Shown: positions 59,538 through 64,000 of the stretch, in pieces
How positions within the stretch are numbered: the stretch's first letter is position 1
Layout: each line of letters starts with the position of its first letter
Origin: Acanthosepion lycidas
Taxonomy: Eukaryota; Mollusca; Cephalopoda; Sepiida; Sepiidae
Length of the DNA: 64,000 nucleotides
Direction: 5' to 3'
Assembly: GCA_963932145.1 (NCBI GenBank)
Contig: OZ010580.1
Span: 31,345,321-31,409,320, forward strand
Program-made: the position numbers and the translations under genes
Notes under the pieces: generated by a model
Told to the model about the DNA's origin: nothing
Databases searched by the model: none
Seen by the model: only the letters and a program-made list of their open reading frames with translations

Positions 59538-60726
59538 AGTACACTGACATACCAAAAATAATGTGATAAGTGCCTAATATCATGTGGGACACCATCTACC
59601 CAAGCAAAGTGCAGCAGTTCAATGTAACATTGATTTCACTAGTGGTCAGAAGACTTCTGGAGTTCACTGATATTTGTAGGAGTAGGATATTGCAGACAAA
59701 AAGACCTCTCAACCACATGCTTGATTGGATTCATGTTATACAAATATGATCTGTCAGAAATTTCCAGTTGTTGATTGATTTGTTTTTTTACAACTTATGA
59801 ACTATTTAAGTGGGTTATTTAAATCCAAAAAATATTTTGGATTGTAAAAATATTTTTTTTTTGTGAGTGAATGTTGCATTATCATTTTTTTTAGAATAAC
59901 AGTGATTTTTTCCAGATACAAGTCTACTATTTGACCCATAGATTGGGGGAGATGGATAACAGTGATTTTTCCAGATACAAGTCTATTATGTAACCTAATG
60001 ATTAAGTGGACCAGAAAACCCAACCCGTGTCAAATGAATTTATCCCACACTATTACAGGACCACCATTGTCCTGCATAGTGCCTTGTAAACAACTGAGGT
60101 CCATCAGCTCATCATATTAGCACCACACCTGAACCTTACTATCAACCTGAAACAACTGGAACGATAGCCACACCATATTACCAGTCCTCCAGGGTTGAAT
60201 TAACAATGACATGAGCCTAAGTTTGGTGCTGTGTCTATTATTTTGGTGTCAGCAAAAGCATATTGGTGGGTTTTCTGAATCTATATCTCATAAAAATGAC
60301 AGAATTCTGAACTGACCTGCTAACTCCTACATTGAATGTGGATATGATTTGAGTCAGTATTGCAGACAATTCTACTCAGACATCTCTGGTCATGATTAAC
60401 TGGCCACTGTAATGTCCACAGCACAAAGAAATACCTTCTACCAAGTATTCACAGTACACCAGACACAATAAATGCCATCAGAATTTCAAAAACAGAATGT
60501 TCCATTCATCTGGCAATCACTATAATGCCCTGTTCAAACTCCAAATAATTCACATTGTCTTGCTATGAGCAGCCTAGCCAGTTTTCACACTGACTCACCT
60601 GATATCAGAGCACAACTGATATAGGTCTGAGCATTTTTATGATGTCATGTTACACTGGTGCCACTTACCATTATTTTCACATACCCCCATACTTTTTCAT
60701 AACTTTTAGCATGTTAGCATACATTC
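59538..60726 (-). pseudogene. Tc1-like transposon relic, copy 4, with both ends
   Basis: The left end (CACTGACATACCAAAAATAATG) and the reverse complement of the right end (GCTAACATGCTAAAAGTTATG) form a worn inverted pair of the widespread Tc1 type. Between them the minus strand keeps transposase pieces, best around 60020-60120: VQVW, then SCLQGTMQDNGGPVIVW, corresponding to the family's VRVW, DPSC-QGTVQ and GGSIMVW. Helix-turn-helix remnants lie toward 60300-60600, and the N-terminal side faces the right end. The 59760-60000 part is AT-rich and disturbed. Many stops are present. The length (about 1.2 kb) fits a full but dead element. Confidence 0.65.
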
Positions 60727-60784
60727 CATGACTTTTGGAATGTTAGCATACATTCCATTACTTTTGGCATGTTAGCATACATCT
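60698..60784. repeat. 29-bp tandem triplication of the Tc1 end
   Basis: CAT-ACTTTT-G-ATGTTAGCATACATTC occurs three times, at 60698, 60727 and 60756, each 29 bp apart with one or two differences. The first unit is the right terminal repeat of the Tc1 relic, so the transposon end itself has been duplicated in tandem. Confidence 0.9.
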
Positions 60785-60819
60785 AATTCTAAGACAGGTG
60801 CTGTAAGCTTGGATGTGCA

Positions 60820-61105
60820 GGTAGTGTAATGGACAATGGCTCAAAATTGTTAATCATATAGCCAAGTTTCAATTCCAGATGGGTTCACTCTATTCACTTA
60901 TGTGCAAATACCCTTGGGAAAGGTATAAATCCACCTCTTATAAACCCAGGTATGGGGTAATTAGTAAGACTTGTATCACTAAGTCATTATTATCTTAAAA
61001 AAATATTATTACAAGCTAAAAATATTTTCTGGCTTTAAATAACCTGTAAATGGTTGATAAGCCATGAAGAAAATGAATGAATCCATTAATCAATGATTCC
61101 CACAG
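60820..61105 (+). mobile_element. SINE, copy 2, with tRNA-like head
   Basis: The head has an A-box-like GGTAGTGTAATGGACAATGG and, after about 40 bp, a B-box-like AAGTTTCAATTCCAG. The body TTCACTTATGTGCAAATACC, GGGAAAGGTATAAATCCACC, TAGTAAGACTT and TTGATAAGCCATGAAG matches the copy at 37930-38215. No poly-A tail is seen. RNA polymerase III would transcribe an intact copy, but this one is old. Confidence 0.65.
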
Positions 61106-61481
61106 ATACAGGTCAACATTCTTTACTCAGAATAGACAGTTAAATATTTTATAATAAATGTAATAATATTTATTATTATAACCTTTCTTCTCTATTGGAA
61201 TTTAAACATTTAATATTTCTTTTTTTATACATTTGTATAAGTTTTTGAAATTCTCAAGTTGACTGCATACTAATACAAAATAAGGTAATGTTTGACTACC
61301 AGGGTCAAAGCCATGACACTGATTCCATTATTATCAAGTTATTTCTCTACTCTTTTCATGCATCATAATTACAAGTGATACTATCTTTTGATAATTCAGT
61401 TTATTATAAATTGGTGTTAAAAAAAAAAAGAAAATGAAAAACAGATATGTAGATTTTTTTATGACACACAGTTTATATATT

Positions 61482-61557
61482 TGTCTATCACCAGGAATTG
61501 AACTGCTGAATATGTGACTTTCAGTTTGATGTTTTATCAACTAAGCTATTTTCCTAG
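61482..61557 (-). mobile_element. tRNA-like sequence (tRNA pseudogene or SINE head)
   Basis: The minus strand reads AAATAGCTTAGTTGATAAAAC (A box), CATCAAACTGAAAGTC (a possible anticodon arm with GAA, as in tRNA-Phe) and CAGCAGTTCAATTCCTGG (B box). The order and spacing are those of a tRNA. The acceptor stem does not close and the variable region is long, so a working tRNA gene is unlikely. A T-rich run follows on the 3' side, as after many SINEs. Confidence 0.5.
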
Positions 61558-61559
61558 TA

Positions 61560-63590
61560 TTTACTGAAGCTTACAGATTATAAAGAGCCTAAAAGCAAAA
61601 TGTGTCACAAAGGATATGCCAAGGAGCTAGAATGTTAAATTCAGAGACCATGATTGTCAAAAAAAAAAAGAAAAGAAAAAAGAGAAATGATTGGAATCTA
61701 AGTAGAAATAAAGGTTAAAATCTGTTGTACAATTGGCAAAGAGATAAGGAAAAGACGAAAGACTGAAGATTTCTTTACAGAGGATGGAAAGAAAAGGTTG
61801 TAGAGAATATAACGGTTGTTATGGAGGAAAATTTTTATAGATCTGAACGCATTGCAAGAATAAGGAATGTTGAAATAATCATAGTAATGAAGCTTCTTTC
61901 AGTTCACCTTTGCGGCCTTTTGTCAAAATGGAAAGAAAGATTTAGGGAGTGACTTGAGGGAGGAGGATATTATCAGTGAAATAGAGGGGAGGGTGGGAGT
62001 AATAATGCTTTCTTATTGGATAGTGACTAGAATGGAAATGTTCTGGGAAAAAGTGGATGAATGATGAAAGAATGGATTGAAGAAATAGTTTCAAAAGAAC
62101 TAAGTAGATGAGCAAGAAAGATGGCTGGAATCAGCATATCAGAAAACAAGAACAGAGGGCATGAAATAATTTTTGTAATAGCAGATCAAAAATTCATAAG
62201 GAAGTCTTGTTAGCTACAAGTACTGATTGACTCCAAGTTGGGAGAGTAATTTCTTAAAATTTATTAAGGAAATGTAAGGAGAAGAATAATGCCTATAATC
62301 TTGATATTGAAAGTTGGGAGAGGAGTCACATGTGTGCGATAGAGAGGCAATACTTGTTAGAAATCCTTGTCATATAATTCATCTCTGAGAAAAAAAATCA
62401 AAGATTTATTTCCAAGCAATAGTCGGTAATTTAAAAATCAGAATAGAATTAGAGTAATTCTAAAACAAAAAAAAAAAAAAATTAACAATTGTCAAAGTAA
62501 TTTCTTTTCAAATGAAAAATGTCTGTGTAATTTTAGAGTTTTTAATGATACACAGGATCAAGAAAAGAATTTTCTAATTTTAACATGCATCATATATATG
62601 AATAAAAGCCAAAATAATAAATTAGGAAGACAATTCTATTGCTGGGTCATGATATTTAAACTATACATTTTTTGTTAAAACAATATTTAAATTAAAAAAA
62701 TGGTGACCTATGTATAATTTCACTTCTACATATGTGCTATTTGTCTATAGCATTAATGTACAACTTTACATAAAATTATATATAAAGTTATTTCATAAAT
62801 AATTAATTAAATCAAGAAATTACAGAATTATATTCATGCATTATTTGGTCCACAAGCAGGATGAAACTAACTTCAATGAACATATTTGCAAGTAATCAAT
62901 AATTGCTTCAAAATAAGTCAGATTGTTTTTAATATTTCAATATTTATTCATATCATCCTCAGAACAGAATGATCAAAAGTTGTTTATATTACTTCTTTAT
63001 AGAGGAAAAAATAAGAGCAAAGTAAAATAAAGAAACAGTAAAGAAAATAAAATAGAATAAAATTTGTCTCTCTCTATTACAGCTTCTTTATTGCTCTTTG
63101 TACTTTTTTTATTTATTGATATTCTTATAATTTAGCAGTACGAGTTACTTCTCAGAAGAATGCCAAAAACCACTGAGATATTAACAAAATCAACATGCTT
63201 TTGTAAGTTAATCAAATATTGATTTCCCACAAGTATGCTCAGAGTTACAGCTTTTATGTATACTTGTGACAACCCTTTACTCCAAACAAAATGAATAAAC
63301 TATACCCAGGCTTATTGAAAGATCACACTTAATGATTTTAAGTGAATCAATAGAAACCATTGAAAAAGAAATATGATGTTAAGGAAGAAATATATATGTA
63401 ATTAAATATCTACACTTTATGAAATAAGATATACTCCCTTCTTGGAAATTAAAGATCTATTATTTCAAAGTATGGTATTTTTCATTCAAAGAAAAAAAGG
63501 AAAATAAAAGAGAAAAGGTTGATCTACTTGGATCATGAAAATATCTCATTATAACTGATCTCCTTCTTCTATATACCATGTTCCCTCAGG
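61560..63590. other. AT-rich non-coding stretch
   Basis: A purine-rich stretch (about 61730-62350) is somewhat less AT-rich, but I see no frame or repeat structure in it. Nothing else recognised. Confidence 0.4.
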
Positions 63591-63594
63591 AAAT

Positions 63595-64000
63595 GAGTGA
63601 TCATGGCTCTCCACAATTTCCTGTCCTTTGTAGCTCTCAGTAAATTTTATATTTTTGTTATTTCTCCTAAATCCTGTTCTGCCATCTATTTATGCAAACT
63701 CATTAGGTAAGTTATGTGCTGTTTTCTTCTGTCCCTCTTGCCTTCAATATATCCCCTGAGTGTCAAATATTCCAAGCCATCTTTCCTCATTATGCAGCTG
63801 AGAAATGTCAATTGTTTCTTTCTGATGATATATATAGGTATCCTTTTTGTTTACATTTTCTCTAAAATTTTGTCATTGTTATGCTCAATCCATTTCTATT
63901 GCCTCATCTTTATCTGTGTGGAGATTGGCCCACATTCACTTCTGTATAGGAGGACCAATATTACAAGTCCAGTAAACTTTTCTTTATTCCTAACAAAATT
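63595..64000 (-). pseudogene. RTE-like LINE fragment running off the window
   Basis: The minus strand carries LLRATKDRKLWRAMIT (63601-63648), the segment just before the end of the RTE-like protein at 58260. Upstream on that strand lie a worn FLGHI-type region and, toward 64000, a segment like LLYGSECWTIS. The copy therefore spans at least the last 130 codons and continues beyond the window. It has several frame changes and stops. Confidence 0.7.

Overview
This is a window of AT-rich nuclear DNA from an animal, with no bacterial or organelle features. The repeat content points to a mollusc, most likely a coleoid cephalopod such as an octopus. That assignment is inference. It rests on several 5'-truncated non-LTR retrotransposons of a type I associate with octopus genomes, Tc1/mariner relics, tRNA-derived SINEs, and long (TA)n tracts. 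No complete host gene is visible. The window reads as intergenic or intronic sequence made largely of old mobile elements.

Layout. 0-3.9 kb: an unclassified repeat, a mariner relic folded back on itself (2323-3003) and a short dispersed repeat. 3.9-6.4 kb: featureless AT-rich DNA. 6.4-8.5 kb: a solo LTR fossil, a (TA)n tract, a decayed Tc1-like transposon (+) and a LINE 3' fragment (-). 8.5-17.4 kb: mostly featureless, with a palindromic mini-transposon (10994-11073), a second dispersed-repeat copy, a possible host exon (14452-14527) and a repeat here called family B. 17.4-21.1 kb: a truncated mariner in a microsatellite, a LINE reverse-transcriptase relic, an (AAT)/(ATT) hairpin and tandem family-B units. 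21.1-30.2 kb: two Tc1-like relics (-), two palindromic MITEs, a LINE C-terminal fragment (+) and a LINE 3' end (-). 30-38 kb: a hAT-type non-autonomous element with target duplication, a palindromic MITE, a local duplication, another LINE fragment and a SINE. 38-52 kb: mostly featureless, but two direct copies of an unclassified sequence of at least 1.1 kb (39.6-40.7 and 48.7-49.8 kb) and a 32-bp tandem array. 51.4-64 kb: a MITE, the best host coding exon candidate (51790-52000, -), a Helitron-like 5' end with repeated modules, a retroposed insertion with an exact 15-bp target duplication, a LINE between inverted repeats, a long MITE, a Tc1 relic with a triplicated end, two SINE-type units and a LINE fragment that runs off the window.

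The elements do not work together. Each protein-coding piece is a relic. Any living function most likely lies in the few exon candidates, all on the minus strand, which would fit a minus-strand host gene with very long introns. I found no operon, CRISPR array, rRNA gene or intact tRNA gene, and no convincing new biological system.
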